NCBI RefSeq assembly: GCF_007655135.1
Contig: NC_045132.1
Coordinates: 11,532,001-11,596,000, forward strand
DNA length: 64,000 bases
Direction of reading: 5' to 3'
Source: Punica granatum
Lineage: Eukaryota; Streptophyta; Magnoliopsida; Myrtales; Lythraceae
This document shows positions 1-10,514 of the stretch, piece by piece; the first letter of the stretch is position 1, and every line of letters begins with the position of its first letter. The notes under the pieces were generated by a model, which was not told the origin of the DNA, ran no database searches, and saw nothing but the letters and a program-made list of their open reading frames with translations. A program made the position numbers and the translations under genes.

Positions 1-197
1 TTGTCTATAATACTTTTATATACTAAAAATTATATATAATTCTTTTACATAATAATATTTTTATATAATTAAAAAGTATCGGACCTTTGGCCCACCAAGC
101 ATATGTCCATAGCCCATTATCTCCTTCCACTGTTCCAACGTCCCGCACTAAATATTACACTCTTGGAGCTCTGTTACCTGAATTAAATGCAAAATAA

Positions 198-432
198 GGG
201 TTAATTGCACAAATGGTCCAAAAAGTTTCATAAAGGTTACACATTGGTCCAAAAAGTTTTTTTGGTAACTTGTTGGTTTATTAAGTTTCAAAATTGTTTC
301 GATGCAGTGCATTCCGTCATCTCTTACTTGACGCCATTAGTTCGACGTTGACATGGCTTATTACGTGTAGTTGTTTTGACTCAAATTTTAAAATAAAAAT
401 TTATTTTTAATTTAAAAATAAATATAAATAAT
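198..432 (+). repeat. Left MULE terminal inverted repeat, outer part
   Basis: Pairs as an inverted repeat with about 2600-2840, including the stretches around 'ggtccaaaaagttt' and 'caagtaagagatga'. It is cut at 432 by the LTR insertion and resumes at 1864. Confidence 0.65.
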
Positions 433-1138
433 TGATACGAACCTCGACGAACCTGCCGCGAGACCCAACAACAATAGAATGAGATCAAATCCGGAATCGT
501 CCAATGAAGGTTTCAAGGATAGAGAATATTGATCCGCTGACTATAAAGAGTCAGAAACCAATATTATAATATGGAATATTGACCAGTTAGCTATAAGGAG
601 CTAGAAACCAATATTATAAATGTCGGGAATCACAAGTCATCACATTTGCAATATCGTCGAAGTTGCTGCAGAACAGCTCAGAGAAAACATCTCTCAAAAA
701 GTTGAATAAAAATTGATCTGTCTTTTCTAGGGAGACCACATGCCTATTTATAGAGAGATACTAGCTGATAACCTAAATGGACTAATGGGCTTGACTAAAA
801 TAAATCCTAAGTGTAATGAGCCCAACATGAAATAGGCCAAAGTAATTGAAAGCAACTGAATTTAGCCATTTGAACTGGGATCATCTTCTAAATAGATTTA
901 TAGGATATGAACGGTCGTGACTTCTAATTCCACATGTAGCCCGCCCAAGAGCTTAACTACTCCTCCATGGACATGCAATAACAGCCCTTGCATGGCTCGT
1001 TGAATTCATTTGGCTCGTGCCCTTGTACTTGCTCTAGCTAGCACATGCTTATCACAAAGCTCACCTTCATGCCCAACCATGTCATCCTGAGATTCTTCCT
1101 CATGCCCGTGTGAAGGGTCCTCTAGCTGGATCATATCA
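433..1138 (-). repeat. LTR (706 bp), TGATATGATCC family
   Basis: Direct repeat of 1152-1858. Terminal TG..CA is seen on the minus strand. A TATA box (minus-strand TATAAATA, 745-752) fits an internal U3/R boundary. On the minus strand its 5' end abuts the primer-site remnant of the neighbouring LTR. Confidence 0.8.
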
Positions 1139-1151
1139 TTTGATACCAAAA
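1139..1151 (-). promoter_or_regulatory. Primer-binding-site remnant between two LTRs
   Basis: The minus strand reads ttttggtatcaaa. TGGTATCA matches the 3' end of initiator tRNA-Met used as primer by many plant LTR elements. The 39831 copy shows the longer form TGGTATCAGAG. Confidence 0.6.
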
Positions 1152-1858
1152 TGATGCGAACCTCGAAGAACATGCCGCGAGACCCAACAACAATAGAATA
1201 AGATCAAACGTGGAATCGTCCAATGAAGGTTTCAAGGATAGAGAATATTGACCCACTGACTATAAAGAGTCAGAAACTAATATTATAATATGGAATATTG
1301 ACCCGCTAGCTATAAGGAGCTAGAAACCAATATTATAAATGTCGGGAATTACAAGTCATCACACTTGTAATATCGTCGAAGTTGCTGCAGAACAGCTCAG
1401 AGAAAACCTCTCTCACAAAGTTGAATGAAAACTGATATGTCTTTTCTAGGGAGGCCACATGCCTATTTATAGAGATATACTAGCTGATAACCTAAATGGA
1501 CTAATGGGCTTGACTAAAATAAATCCTAAGTGTAATGAGCTAAAAATGAAATAGGCCTAAGTAATTGAAAAGCAACTGAATTCAACCCTTTGAACTGTGA
1601 TCATCTTCTAAATAGATTTCTAGGATATGAACGGTCGTGGCTTCTAGTTCCACATGTAGCCCGCCCAAGAGCTTGACTACTCCTCCATGGACATGCAATA
1701 ACATCCCTTGCATGGTTCGTTGAATTCGCTTGGCTTGTACTATTGTACTTGCTCTAGCTAGCACATGCTTATCACAAAGCTCGCCTTCATGCCCGACCCT
1801 GTCATCCTGAGATTCTTCCTCATGCCCGTGCGAAGGGTCCTCTAGCTGGATCATATCA
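1152..1858 (-). repeat. LTR (707 bp), TGATATGATCC family
   Basis: Second member of the pair. TATA box on the minus strand at 1464-1471. It ends at 1858 directly before the target duplication ATAAT. Confidence 0.8.
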
Positions 1859-1863
1859 ATAAT

Positions 1864-2000
1864 AACAAATCTACGTCTTTTTTAAAAATAAAAAATCAAA
1901 AAAGAGTAATTCTCCCTCTCTTTTCTCTCCTCTCTCTTCTCTCTCTTTCGTCTCTATCTTTTCTATCTTTTCTCTCTTCTATCTCTCCCATCTCTCTCTC
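1864..2000 (+). repeat. Left MULE terminal inverted repeat, inner part
   Basis: A pyrimidine-rich tract (TCTC-rich) that is the inverted partner of the purine-rich 2472-2600. Matching landmarks are 'aaaaataaaaaatcaaaaaa' and 'tctcccatctctc'. Confidence 0.6.
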
Positions 2001-2471
2001 TTCTCTCTCTCTCACGTCTCACTCTCCTCTCCCCACCCAGATCTCTCTATCCACTCTCTCCTCACTCTCTGTTTTCTCTCTCTATCTCTCTTGTTTCAAC
2101 TTTTCCCGTAACCCCTAATTCCCCCCGCCCTTTGCCGTCGCCTCGTCACTTCGAAGCACCCGAGATTTCGGTGGGTCTTTTGTCTCTACTGATTCTTCCT
2201 CCCATTTTCTTTCCCTTTGGTCGAATCGGGCTAGAAGTTGAAAGTTGAGCAGAGGAAGAGGACTAAGAAACATGGCTTAAACTCATCCCATCAGTCGACT
2301 TTCTAAGATCGAACTCCATCTAGCCAATCGAGCTGAATTTCCACCACGTCGTTGATGCCCTTTCCTGAACTGAGCACCCCCCCTGTGGATGAACTCCCTA
2401 GGTGTTGGCTAAGTCGAGGTTGGGCGGTCGGGGTGGTAAGACAGAGAGAAGAGACATAGATGAGCAAAAAA
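2001..2471. other. Interior of the MULE, no recognised gene
   Basis: CT-rich then mixed-composition sequence between the two inverted repeats. No long open frame and no transposase motif. It is more GC-rich than the flanks and could be captured host sequence, but I do not recognise it. Confidence 0.4.
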
Positions 2472-2840
2472 TGAGAGATGGGAGAGATAGAAGAGAGAAG
2501 AGATAGAGAAGATAAAGACGAAAGAGAGAGGAGAGAGAAGAGAGGGAAAATTACTTTTTTTGATTTTTTATTTTTAAAAAAGAAGTAGATTTGTTTTTAT
2601 TTATTATTATTTTTAAATTAAAAATAAATTTTTTATTTTAAAATTTGAGTCACATTAGATAAATACTGACACATAATAAGCCACGTCAGTGTCGAACTAA
2701 CGATATCAAGTAAGAGATGATGGAATTATCTGCATCGAAACAGATTTGAAACTTAATGTACTAACAAGTTACCAAAAAAACTTTTTAGACCAATGTGTAA
2801 CTTTTATGAAAATTTTTAGACCATTGATGTAATTAACCCT
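2472..2840 (-). repeat. Right MULE terminal inverted repeat
   Basis: Reverse complement of the left repeat (198-432 joined to 1864-2000). It is uninterrupted here, which gives the pre-insertion state of the left arm. Confidence 0.65.
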
Positions 2841-2849
2841 GATAAATAA

Positions 2850-3610
2850 TAACAAATAATTAAATTAATCATTTTGATACAATCTTTTTAACTAAAGTTA
2901 TAGATATTTCTCAGTTCAAAATGTCAGGGATTTGGGTACGCGATTGCAAACGAATGACATCATCGCTTGCCTCTCCATGATCACCTCCAAGATCTCTTAC
3001 TGCTAAAAATCTCTCCCTCTCCGAGTTTTGCTGTTTGAAATAAATGGGAAATAATAACTAATAATTGAATTAACATTTAAATAAAATTTTTATTTTTCCT
3101 GAAAATTATAGATACTTCTAAGCTCAAAATGGCAGGAAATTTGGTATGTCTTTTACAGACGACCATCGCTGGCAAGGTGAATAGAGGAATTGAATGTGAC
3201 AAATTGTTTTGATCAAACAGAGAGTCAATACCTCTTGGATATTACACTAAAAGATATCCGGGTGGAAGAGCTTGGGGAAGCTTGAGGCTCTAGCACCGGT
3301 GAGCAGGTCGCATGTTAAACCACCTCTATCGAGTCCATTTCCACTACTGATGACCTCGAGTCCATGAGCTCCTCCGCCTCATCATTTTCGTCATTGCAGC
3401 CACCTTTAGTCGCCAAGCAATTACCACTGCCATTCTCCTCAGCTATACCACCTGTTTTTCTTCGAAAACCTTATGCGTGTTGCCTCTAGCCATGACCATT
3501 ATCACTCCTCTAACCTCCTGACTCTCTCCGACTGATTAGGAAGGCGAATATACCTAGGAAGAAGAAAACAAGAAGGCATTGTTGTGCCAACTTACGACGA
3601 TTCTTTATCA
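2850..3610. other. AT-rich intergenic sequence
   Basis: No gene is supported. Two diverged copies of a short unit (about 2847-2950 and 3045-3145, both ending near 'tcaaaatg.caggga.ttgg') suggest a local duplication. 3240-3540 is more GC-rich but has no convincing open frame. Confidence 0.4.
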
Positions 3611-3623
3611 AAAGAACGATTTA

Positions 3624-3809
3624 CTTTTTTTTTTATGTGCACGATAGTATCTAAAAGCCCAGTAGGCTCCGATTAATCCAGTCGAGCCGGGTCGGTCCAC
3701 TAAAAGGTAAAGCCCCCCAGCGTTAATTTTTTTCCATTGACAAGATTCGAACTTGAAACTTTATTTAAGGGAAATAAGCTTTTAACTGCTTCAACCAACC
3801 TACGTTGGT
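3624..3809 (-). mobile_element. tRNA-derived SINE, family 1, copy a
   Basis: On the minus strand it starts with a box-A-like ACGTTGGTTGAAGCAGT and has a box-B-like AGTTCGAATCTTG, ending in an A-tail (plus-strand T run at 3625-3634). It is flanked by near-perfect 13-bp duplications, aaagaacgattta (3611-3623) and aaagaaagattta (3810-3822). The body is clearly homologous to 8314-8496 ('gtcgagc.gggtc', 'aaataagc'). Confidence 0.75.
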
Positions 3810-3822
3810 AAAGAAAGATTTA

Positions 3823-5078
3823 TTTAATCTTACTAAGAAACAAAATGTTGTACAATGATTTGGAAAATATTCCAAAATAATGAATTTTCTAATATTGGTA
3901 AATTAACTTCTCCACTTTTCGTATGGAGATTTAGCACATGTTTGCTCTGGTCAAGATAATTCAAGAAATTACTATACATCATCGGTGCTCTTTCATGTTT
4001 TTATAAAAGAAGATAATTGTTTCACATGTATTTAAGGAGTATGAAGCTAATTGAAACGTAATTGATAAGGTGGAATTGAAGTGGTAAGAGACTTATTTCT
4101 CCCAAATATGACTAGAACATATCCAAAGTTAAAACAAACTAAGATAATCACTGGCATTTCGATCATATAAAACAACTTTTGAATTCCTCATGGACTATAT
4201 TTCCATGAAATTGAAAAAAAAAAAGCATCCCAACAAGCACGACCACATATTACAAGAGATCAACCGAGCAATTGAAAGAGTGTATACTTATACCTCCCAT
4301 AAACAAATAACTATAGGTTCATGAAAGATATTTAAACCTATCGATCTAATTACTTCTAACTAGTATAAATCCAACTACAAATATTAGTTAATGTTATAAT
4401 AGAATTAAACCTCAACGAGTACCTCAAAAAAAAAGTTGACGCTAAATTTATGAGGTGTAGTGTGTCCTAATGGTCTTGGGCAACACGTTGTCCAAATTGT
4501 GAGGGAGGTAGAGCTGCATCTTCTTCTTCTTCTTCTTCTTTGTGCCCCTTCCTTCGATCTTCTCCTCTCCATCATAACCTCGGTCGAGACCTTTAACCTC
4601 ATCACTATCGCTCCTTCCTTCCCCCTTTCTGTTGCAGCTGCTGTCGCTCCTTCTTCTACAATTCCGACCAACTCTTCCTTTAAGCTCAGCTCCTACTACA
4701 ACATCATCAACCCTTAGTACTGTAGCTCCTCTTAAGATCCTCCTCGATCCCATTCCCTTGTTGTGGCAGCTCATCCTCCTTTCTTGATGCTACTACTACT
4801 GGTGATGGCTTTTCTTCGACCTCCCAAAATTTTTGCTAGTGGACGCCCCTCATCGATTTCCAGAAGTTGGCTGCTACTGCTCGAGTTGCTGCCCTTATCG
4901 TTGAAGTGAAAGTTGCTGCCCCCATTCTCGATATCCCAAAGTTAGTTCGCTGCTTCTTGCTTAATTGTACCTCTATATACATGTTATATTTGATCGTGAA
5001 AGTTGTGTTTGGAGTCAATCATGCGTTTTCTTGTCTTGATGTTATTTTACTTGTGTTTGATTGAGATTTCTAGGGCTT
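3823..5078. other. Intergenic, no supported gene
   Basis: AT-rich to 4400, then a (TTC)n microsatellite at about 4520-4540 and short overlapping frames on both strands without recognisable domains. I see no gene here. Confidence 0.4.
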
Positions 5079-5114
5079 GATAACAGATTGTCAACAAATT
5101 GACAATCTGTTATC
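5079..5114. repeat. Perfect 16-bp inverted repeat (hairpin)
   Basis: Arms gataacagattgtcaa and ttgacaatctgttatc with the 4-base loop caaa. A weaker echo ('caataggttgtcaatttgttgac') follows at 5120-5143. Confidence 0.7.
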
Positions 5115-5239
5115 GGACAATAGGTTGTCAATTTGTTGACAAGGTGTTGTTTTGTTTAATTAAATTGGCCTGAGTCAACACTTTAAACACCGCCTCAGTT
5201 TTTTTTTTTTAAAAGGCTTTGGCCGACTTTTTCAACATC

Positions 5240-5460
5240 GTCGTAGGCATGGTTACTGCCAACACGAAAGGTCGGCTTAGGCACGGTTTTAGCCGGTAAA
5301 ATAAATGTCGGCTTAGGCATAGTTTTACAATAAATGTTGGCTTAGGCATGATTTTGGCCAACGCACTAAAAGTCAGGCTTGGTTTTTGCCGAGGTCTAAA
5401 ACGTCGATCTAGACTTAAATTTTAGCCAACATTTCTGAAAACGTCAGCCTAGGATGGTTT
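5240..5460. repeat. Imperfect short repeats of a 'gtcggcttaggca' motif
   Basis: Variants of gtcggcttaggca(c/t)ggtttt recur at about 5270, 5308, 5335, 5374 and 5446, spaced 30-70 bp. Such arrays resemble subterminal repeats of CACTA-type DNA transposons, but no CACTA terminus was found. The identity is therefore a guess. Confidence 0.35.
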
Positions 5461-5936
5461 GTCCAATTTTTTTTTCCTAAAAAAAAAGCGTAGGGAACCC
5501 TCGCTCAATAAGGTCAATAGCGATGTTTTTGAAAACATCAGGAGGGTTTTAGCTGACGTTTTTGGCATTGGCAAAAGACCAAAAAAAGAAGGGAAAAGAT
5601 CTGCTAAAACTCCTTCTTTTGGAGTGATAAATGATCACTACGGGCAAAAGCCAATGAATATGATCAAACCTTTTTTTTTTGTTAAGATAAAAATCCAAGA
5701 ATACTTTTTCCTTATCCATTTTGATTAGTGTTTCATTCCTTGTCGAGGGAAAAAGTTGTCCATCTTGACAATTGGAAACCGTATTGGAAATTTTGTACAA
5801 TGAAAAAAAAAACTTAGAAAAATACATAAAGTCATAATTTCTAATATAAGTTATTTAATTCAACCAAAATGAATCCATAGAGCCACATTCTAATGTACGA
5901 TGCCGTTGCATATACTATGATCATAATCTGATCTTA
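5461..5936. other. Intergenic, 3' flank of the protease gene
   Basis: Contains homopolymer A/T runs and short unsupported frames. The part nearest 5936 should hold the 3' UTR and poly(A) region of the minus-strand protease gene. No single clear signal stands out. Confidence 0.35.
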
Positions 5937-7265
5937 TTAGAACTTCGTACAATCAATAGGCTTGAATGATACAGCTTTCTTCCTGATGTCATACCCAACT
6001 AAAAAGTTCACCTGCGCAATGTTTCCGTAGATGGCCTTCGCTCCAACTGAAGTCGGAATCGGAGCGAAAGCAAAGCACAGATTATTTTCGTCAAGCCTAA
6101 TAAAAGTGTTCAAGGGACCAAGCTTCACATCTGCGCCTGTGAAGTGAGCAGTAAGGACAGGAGCATTGATATTGTCGGTCTTAGTGCGGTAGCAAAGCGG
6201 CAGATCAGGTACAGGTGGGTTATCCACTGGCTGTAACTCAATTTGGTTGGTAAGTGCCGATTCTATTTGGCTGTAGAAGTCATCAGGCAGAAGCGTGAGG
6301 GTCGTGCCTGAATCGATGATAATATTGCCCTCGGAGGCTGAACCTGCTGAACCTCCAAACTCGATTCTATTCCTCCCGACACTGATCGCCTCGAGAGTTA
6401 GAAAGTAGAAGGTTTCAGGGGATTTTGGTACCAATGGGGTCGAAACTGTCCCGGAGCCAGTTACTTCTGCTCTACTCCCAAAGCTCAACTGGCTTGACTT
6501 CTCACCTTTGGCTTCAGCGGTTAATGGAACTAAGCAGTATGCAAACTTGCTGCCTGTGGCTTGGCCCATTTGGGAAATAAGAGAGACTGAACCACCTCCA
6601 AGGCCGATGATCCCCGAGGTTTTGTTATCAAAAGTTCCTCCATTATCATGCCCGCACCCAATTATGGTTCGGGGGAATGCAACTGGTCGACCCGAGGTTG
6701 AGCTTAGGGTAACCGTTTCCACGGCAACATCACCTCTTGTGTAAGATTGGTCCCCATATGAGTAAGAGTATTGGCACGTGTTCCCACCACAATTGGTCCC
6801 GTCAAGCGAGCTGCAAGTGCTCGAGGTGCAAGAAACGTCTCGATAAGTTGACGACTTCTGCGGGTCAAACAGCGGGGCAACCTGCTCGAAACAGTCATTA
6901 CAAGGCTCGCACTGTGTCCATATCAGATCGCTGCCCGTGTCCGCGATCCCGAGAATCTGGAACGGTGGGGTCCCAATCGAGATGTTCATGAGGTACGACC
7001 CAGCGTTGGAGGTTATAGTTGAGAAAGGCGCAGATCCAGTGGCAGCGGCTGTCTGGCTGAGGCTATTAGCCCGTGCGATGGTGCGGGCCAGAGACTTTCG
7101 CAATCGTTGGGTTGGGGTCTCCGCCGGGTTGTAAAGCGGGGACCTTGGTGAGTCCCGGTGAATCAGCTCAACGCTGAAACCGCCATCGGAAGCCTCCAAA
7201 GAGCACAAGCAGAACGTGAAAACCACGGAAAATGTGACGGCAATTTTAGCGGGAGAGAGAGCCAT
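5937..7265 (-). CDS. Aspartic protease, CDR1/nepenthesin-like (A1 family)
   Basis: A single-exon frame of 442 residues from the ATG at 7263-7265; the frame is open to 7304, but this Met starts a clean signal peptide (MALSPAKIAVTFSVVFTFCL). A propeptide with FSVELIHRDSPRSPLYNP, diagnostic of CDR1-type plant proteases, follows. The first catalytic motif is in IADTGSDLIWTQCEPC, followed by the cysteine-rich nepenthesin-type insert (CTSSTCSSLDGTNC). The second catalytic motif is IIIDSGTTLTLLP. The C-terminus YGNIAQVNFLVGYDI and a final Cys fit the family, as does the length. Arabidopsis CDR1 acts in the apoplast in defence signalling; the exact substrate here is unknown. No stop or frameshift is visible, so it appears functional. 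Both neighbouring features are SINEs, with no operon-like context. Confidence 0.93.
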   Translation of the reverse strand: MALSPAKIAVTFSVVFTFCLCSLEASDGGFSVELIHRDSPRSPLYNPAETPTQRLRKSLARTIARANSLSQTAAATGSAPFSTITSNAGSYLMNISIGTPPFQILGIADTGSDLIWTQCEPCNDCFEQVAPLFDPQKSSTYRDVSCTSSTCSSLDGTNCGGNTCQYSYSYGDQSYTRGDVAVETVTLSSTSGRPVAFPRTIIGCGHDNGGTFDNKTSGIIGLGGGSVSLISQMGQATGSKFAYCLVPLTAEAKGEKSSQLSFGSRAEVTGSGTVSTPLVPKSPETFYFLTLEAISVGRNRIEFGGSAGSASEGNIIIDSGTTLTLLPDDFYSQIESALTNQIELQPVDNPPVPDLPLCYRTKTDNINAPVLTAHFTGADVKLGPLNTFIRLDENNLCFAFAPIPTSVGAKAIYGNIAQVNFLVGYDIRKKAVSFKPIDCTKF

Positions 7266-7304
7266 AATTGCTCTAGTGATGCATTCGTTCCTGTGCAAAC
7301 ACAT

Positions 7305-8297
7305 TGTTGGAAATCGTTCTTATAATATTATGGAGAATGAATGTGGACATTCTTGATTAAGGATAAATAGGGAAAGAATATCGGCAAATATATGGTAATT
7401 AAGTAATTAACGGCGAAGAATCGAATTTGCAGCTGTTTAGAAGATTATTAACTTTTTAATTTGTTTGGTATTGCTATGTCTGGATCCTAATATATATATA
7501 TATACACATTTATATATTACGTAAAATCATAATATTCCTTTTAAAGCAATGTTTCTTTCATCCTTTCCAAGCAAATGCTGGGGAGCAAGAGCAGCATATA
7601 TAGTATAGTTACAATGGTTGGGATCTACTATGACTGAGAGAAGATAACAGTTGCCCTTTTGTCCTTTAATGGATTTTGTTTTTAAAGATACTCATGAGCC
7701 TAATTCAGTAATATAAAAATAAAAATATTTAATAAGGATATATGAATTACCTCAAAACAAAATTGAATATTAAATTTCTTGATTATTAAGCGATTGTGTA
7801 TCACTGTGCTAGATCATCTTTCTCAATTGGTAGTATTTTTGATAAAGAGATTTGCATTTTTGACTATATAGCCTTTATAAGGGAAAATACATATATATAT
7901 ATATATATAATTTATCTCAATTCGAGTGACAGATACGGTTTTCCTTTTCCCACAGCATACAATACAATAATCCCAAATCTTTGCAATAAAAGCACATCCT
8001 GATAGAACTTCCCTTGTATATCTGTTGTTTTATACAGTAATATAGATTGCTCATTTGTTCAGTTTTTTCCGCAATTATTCTTTAAAGGGTTTTTCTAACC
8101 TATGGATAATCAATCCTATTTAACCTTAGACTAAGCATATTTCCACCCCAATTTGACTAATACACTCCTACTGTCTATGGTACCAAATTACCCCTAACTA
8201 TGGGCCCACATCTTACCACTGATAGAAAAAACTCTTCTCTTTTTTAATCACAAATCACTATAACCAAAAAATTATTGCTCATGGAATTACAATTTAA
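7305..8297. other. Upstream region of the protease gene and AT-rich intergenic DNA
   Basis: Contains the likely promoter of the minus-strand protease; a TATA-like 'tataatattata' lies at 7320-7331. Also holds (TA)n tracts near 7491-7505 and 7892-7908. No other gene is seen. Confidence 0.4.
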
Positions 8298-8313
8298 ATT
8301 TTTCTATAATTAT

Positions 8314-8496
8314 ATTTTTCGACGTGAACTCTAATATCTGAATACCCAATTGAGTTCCGACTAATCCAGTCGAGCTGGGTCTACCCATTAAGGGGTAAAA
8401 CTATTTCAGCATGAATTTTCTGTATTCATAAATACTCAAATCCGAGACCTTACTTAAACGAAATAAGCGCTGAACCGCTTAAATCAACCCATGTTG
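8314..8496 (-). mobile_element. tRNA-derived SINE, family 1, copy b
   Basis: Same family and orientation as 3624-3809. It is flanked by a perfect 16-bp target duplication atttttctataattat (8298-8313 and 8497-8512). Box-B-like sequence has decayed (plus strand 'ctcaaatccgagac'). Confidence 0.8.
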
Positions 8497-8512
8497 ATTT
8501 TTCTATAATTAT

Positions 8513-9663
8513 TTTAACCATAATTTTGTGACAGGATTATCAAAGTTCATGGGATGGTGATACAAAATTTATGGCCAGGTCTATATATCTTTTATAAAAT
8601 AATTTTGTGACAGGATATCTATGAGTTGTTCATATATGTAATTTTTCTTTAAAAATAACATGGTGTTACAACAATAGGTAAATCTAGATAAGCTCGAATC
8701 ACATTTTTCAGTCGAGAATCTTTACGCATTGTTTGGATAGTAGACAATGACGGGAAGGAAAAGAGAAAAATATTTAATACTACTCGAAATATGGGATATA
8801 TCATATGTATCTTTAGTTATATGCAGCTGGATCAAATGGAATGAAATGTGTTGAACATTTGCCGATACGCAAGCATATCTTCGCTAATATTTTCTTTTGC
8901 CCAATAATCTTCGCTTTCCCTATGAAAATCACAAATCACAAACCATTAAAGAACCCTAGTATTTTTTACTGATACAGCCATGATCAAGAAGGCAATTTCC
9001 ATTCCACGATATACGTCCTATCTTACTAAACATGCCCAAACGGAAAAAGAGAAAAACAAGTGAAGCCAAAGAATTCCACCAGGGTTTTCGCAAAGCAAAT
9101 CAATATGTTTTGCTTCGTGGAAAATTACAATGAGAAACAGAGAGTGGACACGAAATAAAAAGGATAACAGGTGACCACTTTCCATCTTGCACATAAGTTT
9201 CTCGCATCCAATAATAATAGGAGGAAAAAAAAACCGTAGTTTCTTCATTAAACTCAATTTAATCTTCATTCATAGACCGAGTTTTAAATCAGCTCTTCAT
9301 TACTATTAAATAAAGGTCGCTTCTTCGGTGCTTATTTTTTTTTTCCACATCATGCATAACTAATTTGAGCCCTTAAATTCTTCTCAATCTAATCTGGACT
9401 GTCCATTTTTAAAATTTTTAAAACATTTCTGGAAAATCACCATTTAGTCCCTTTGTCATATAAAATGTGATTTTTATCTACAATTCTTTCTGTCAGTCTT
9501 CAATCCCGTCACAAATCTGGATTGATGGCATGGATTACTGTTATTGCACCATGTGTAATATTACCAAACCGGTTAAGCAAATCGGTTTACGAGAAACTCA
9601 ATCAAACCAGTTAACCGTACGATTTTTCAAACAATTACGTAAATGATTCAATCTTCATTTCAG
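8513..9663. other. AT-rich intergenic sequence
   Basis: No gene is supported. If the receptor kinase locus begins near 9664, this stretch would include an intron ending in 'ttcatttcag' at 9653-9662. Confidence 0.35.
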
Positions 9664-9730
9664 TTTCTAGTATTGTGGGAACAGTTGGGTTTGTCGCAAT
9701 AGCATACTTCCTCATCTACTATTTTTAGAA
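9664..9730 (+). pseudogene. Possible transmembrane exon of the broken receptor kinase
   Basis: After a good acceptor (ttcatttcag) one frame reads VSSIVGTVGFVAIAYFLIYYF and then a stop, a hydrophobic helix like the membrane span of LRK10L-type receptor kinases. It lies upstream of, and on the same strand as, the kinase N-lobe at 14610. The link is inference from position and strand. The sequence to 9971 has no recognised continuation. Confidence 0.3.
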
Positions 9731-9971
9731 GGTGACAACCGTGAGCCCAAGTTACACCAAGATTGCCAAGGAGACCCTCGAGATTCCCGTGATAAACCAC
9801 CTCTTACACGGAAACATGCCAAGGGCAGTTCCTTCACTTCCCTGGGAAAAACGTGAACGGGATGATGAGTTGAATTCGAATTCGAGACAATGGAGAGATT
9901 CATGAAGCCCAAGAGGTTTTCCTCCAAGGAACTTTCGACTTTTACTAGGGATTACTCCACAGTGCTAACGA

Positions 9972-10502
9972 CGTGCTTTAGATTGCAGTCCAACATGTAG
10001 TCAAATTTTCGGGACCAGACATGCATTCTAGAAGACTCCGGAATAAGAATTTGGCTTAATTAGATATTAAGTTTCCTATATTACTATAATATAATTTCTC
10101 TTAATTAGATATTATTTCATATATTAGCTTGAAGCAGTAATCTTAAGTTTCCTATTCCAGATAGTTTGCTTATGCTATTTTCGGAAAGAAATCTATAGGA
10201 GAATATATGTCAGTTTTTTATTCTAGAGTCAAGGGAGGTGTATGTCCTCTATATATATATGCTAGGAGGAAATCTCAAATAGACGAATTTGATGAATATT
10301 TGAATGAAATTGCCTAGAGCGTTTCCTCTATTTTCTTATCTAAACAAGTCCCTTGTTTAGTAGCGAAAATCCCGATTCTCATTATTCATCCTTGAGTGTG
10401 GCGAATCAACCCAACTTTTCTTACTCGTGGCGAGTCATCTTATCGAGTGAGTTTTGTTGGTTCTACCCTCCACCATTCTTTCTTATCCAGGTCTGGTTTG
10501 TG
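9972..10502 (+). repeat. LTR of the gag-only family, left arm of a ~1.06-kb palindrome
   Basis: Reverse complement of 10515-11029. It starts with a decayed TGTGCTTCAG and runs to GTTTGTGAGCC. TATA-like 'ctctatatatatatgc' at about 10238-10253. The element this LTR belonged to on the plus strand is otherwise missing. Confidence 0.75.
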
Positions 10503-10514
10503 AGCCTATAAATC

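Larger units (their letters stand above)
433..1858 (-). mobile_element. LTR-LTR retroelement remnant without internal region
   Basis: Two near-identical direct repeats (433-1138 and 1152-1858) each begin, on the minus strand, TGATATGATCCAGCTAGAGG and end near CGAACCTCGC..TCA. Only 13 bp, tttgataccaaaa, lie between them. Its complement contains TGGTATCAAA, a tRNA-iMet-like primer binding site. The pair is flanked by a perfect 5-bp target duplication ATAAT (428-432 and 1859-1863). A third LTR of this family with its own primer site is at 39122-39828. So this is one insertion with two LTRs and practically no interior. Confidence 0.8.
198..2840. mobile_element. Mutator-like (MULE) non-autonomous element with long terminal inverted repeats
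   Basis: The ends read GGGTTAATTGCACAAATGG on the left and, inverted, a close match ending in ATTAACCCT on the right. The inverted repeat continues inward for about 370 bp per arm (198-432 plus 1864-2000 on the left, 2472-2840 on the right) once the LTR insertion at 433-1858 is removed. Flanks are GCAAAATAA (189-197) and GATAAATAA (2841-2849), an imperfect 9-bp duplication (7/9), the length typical of Mutator superfamily elements. No transposase frame is seen, so this would be a non-autonomous or gene-fragment-carrying copy. The superfamily call rests on TIR length and duplication length only. Confidence 0.6.

Noticed and set aside
1582..1854. 90-codon frame repeated at 39126-39398
   Set aside because: It is LTR sequence of the TGATATGATCC family, seen in all three LTR copies.
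4405..5064. Several short overlapping frames on both strands
   Set aside because: Low complexity (Leu from TTC repeats, Lys/Arg antisense), no domain and no splice structure I trust.
5240..5640. CACTA transposon
   Set aside because: Subterminal-like repeats are present, but no CACTA terminal repeat or 3-bp duplication was found.
6508..7134. Plus-strand frames across the protease gene
   Set aside because: Antisense shadows of the aspartic protease coding sequence.
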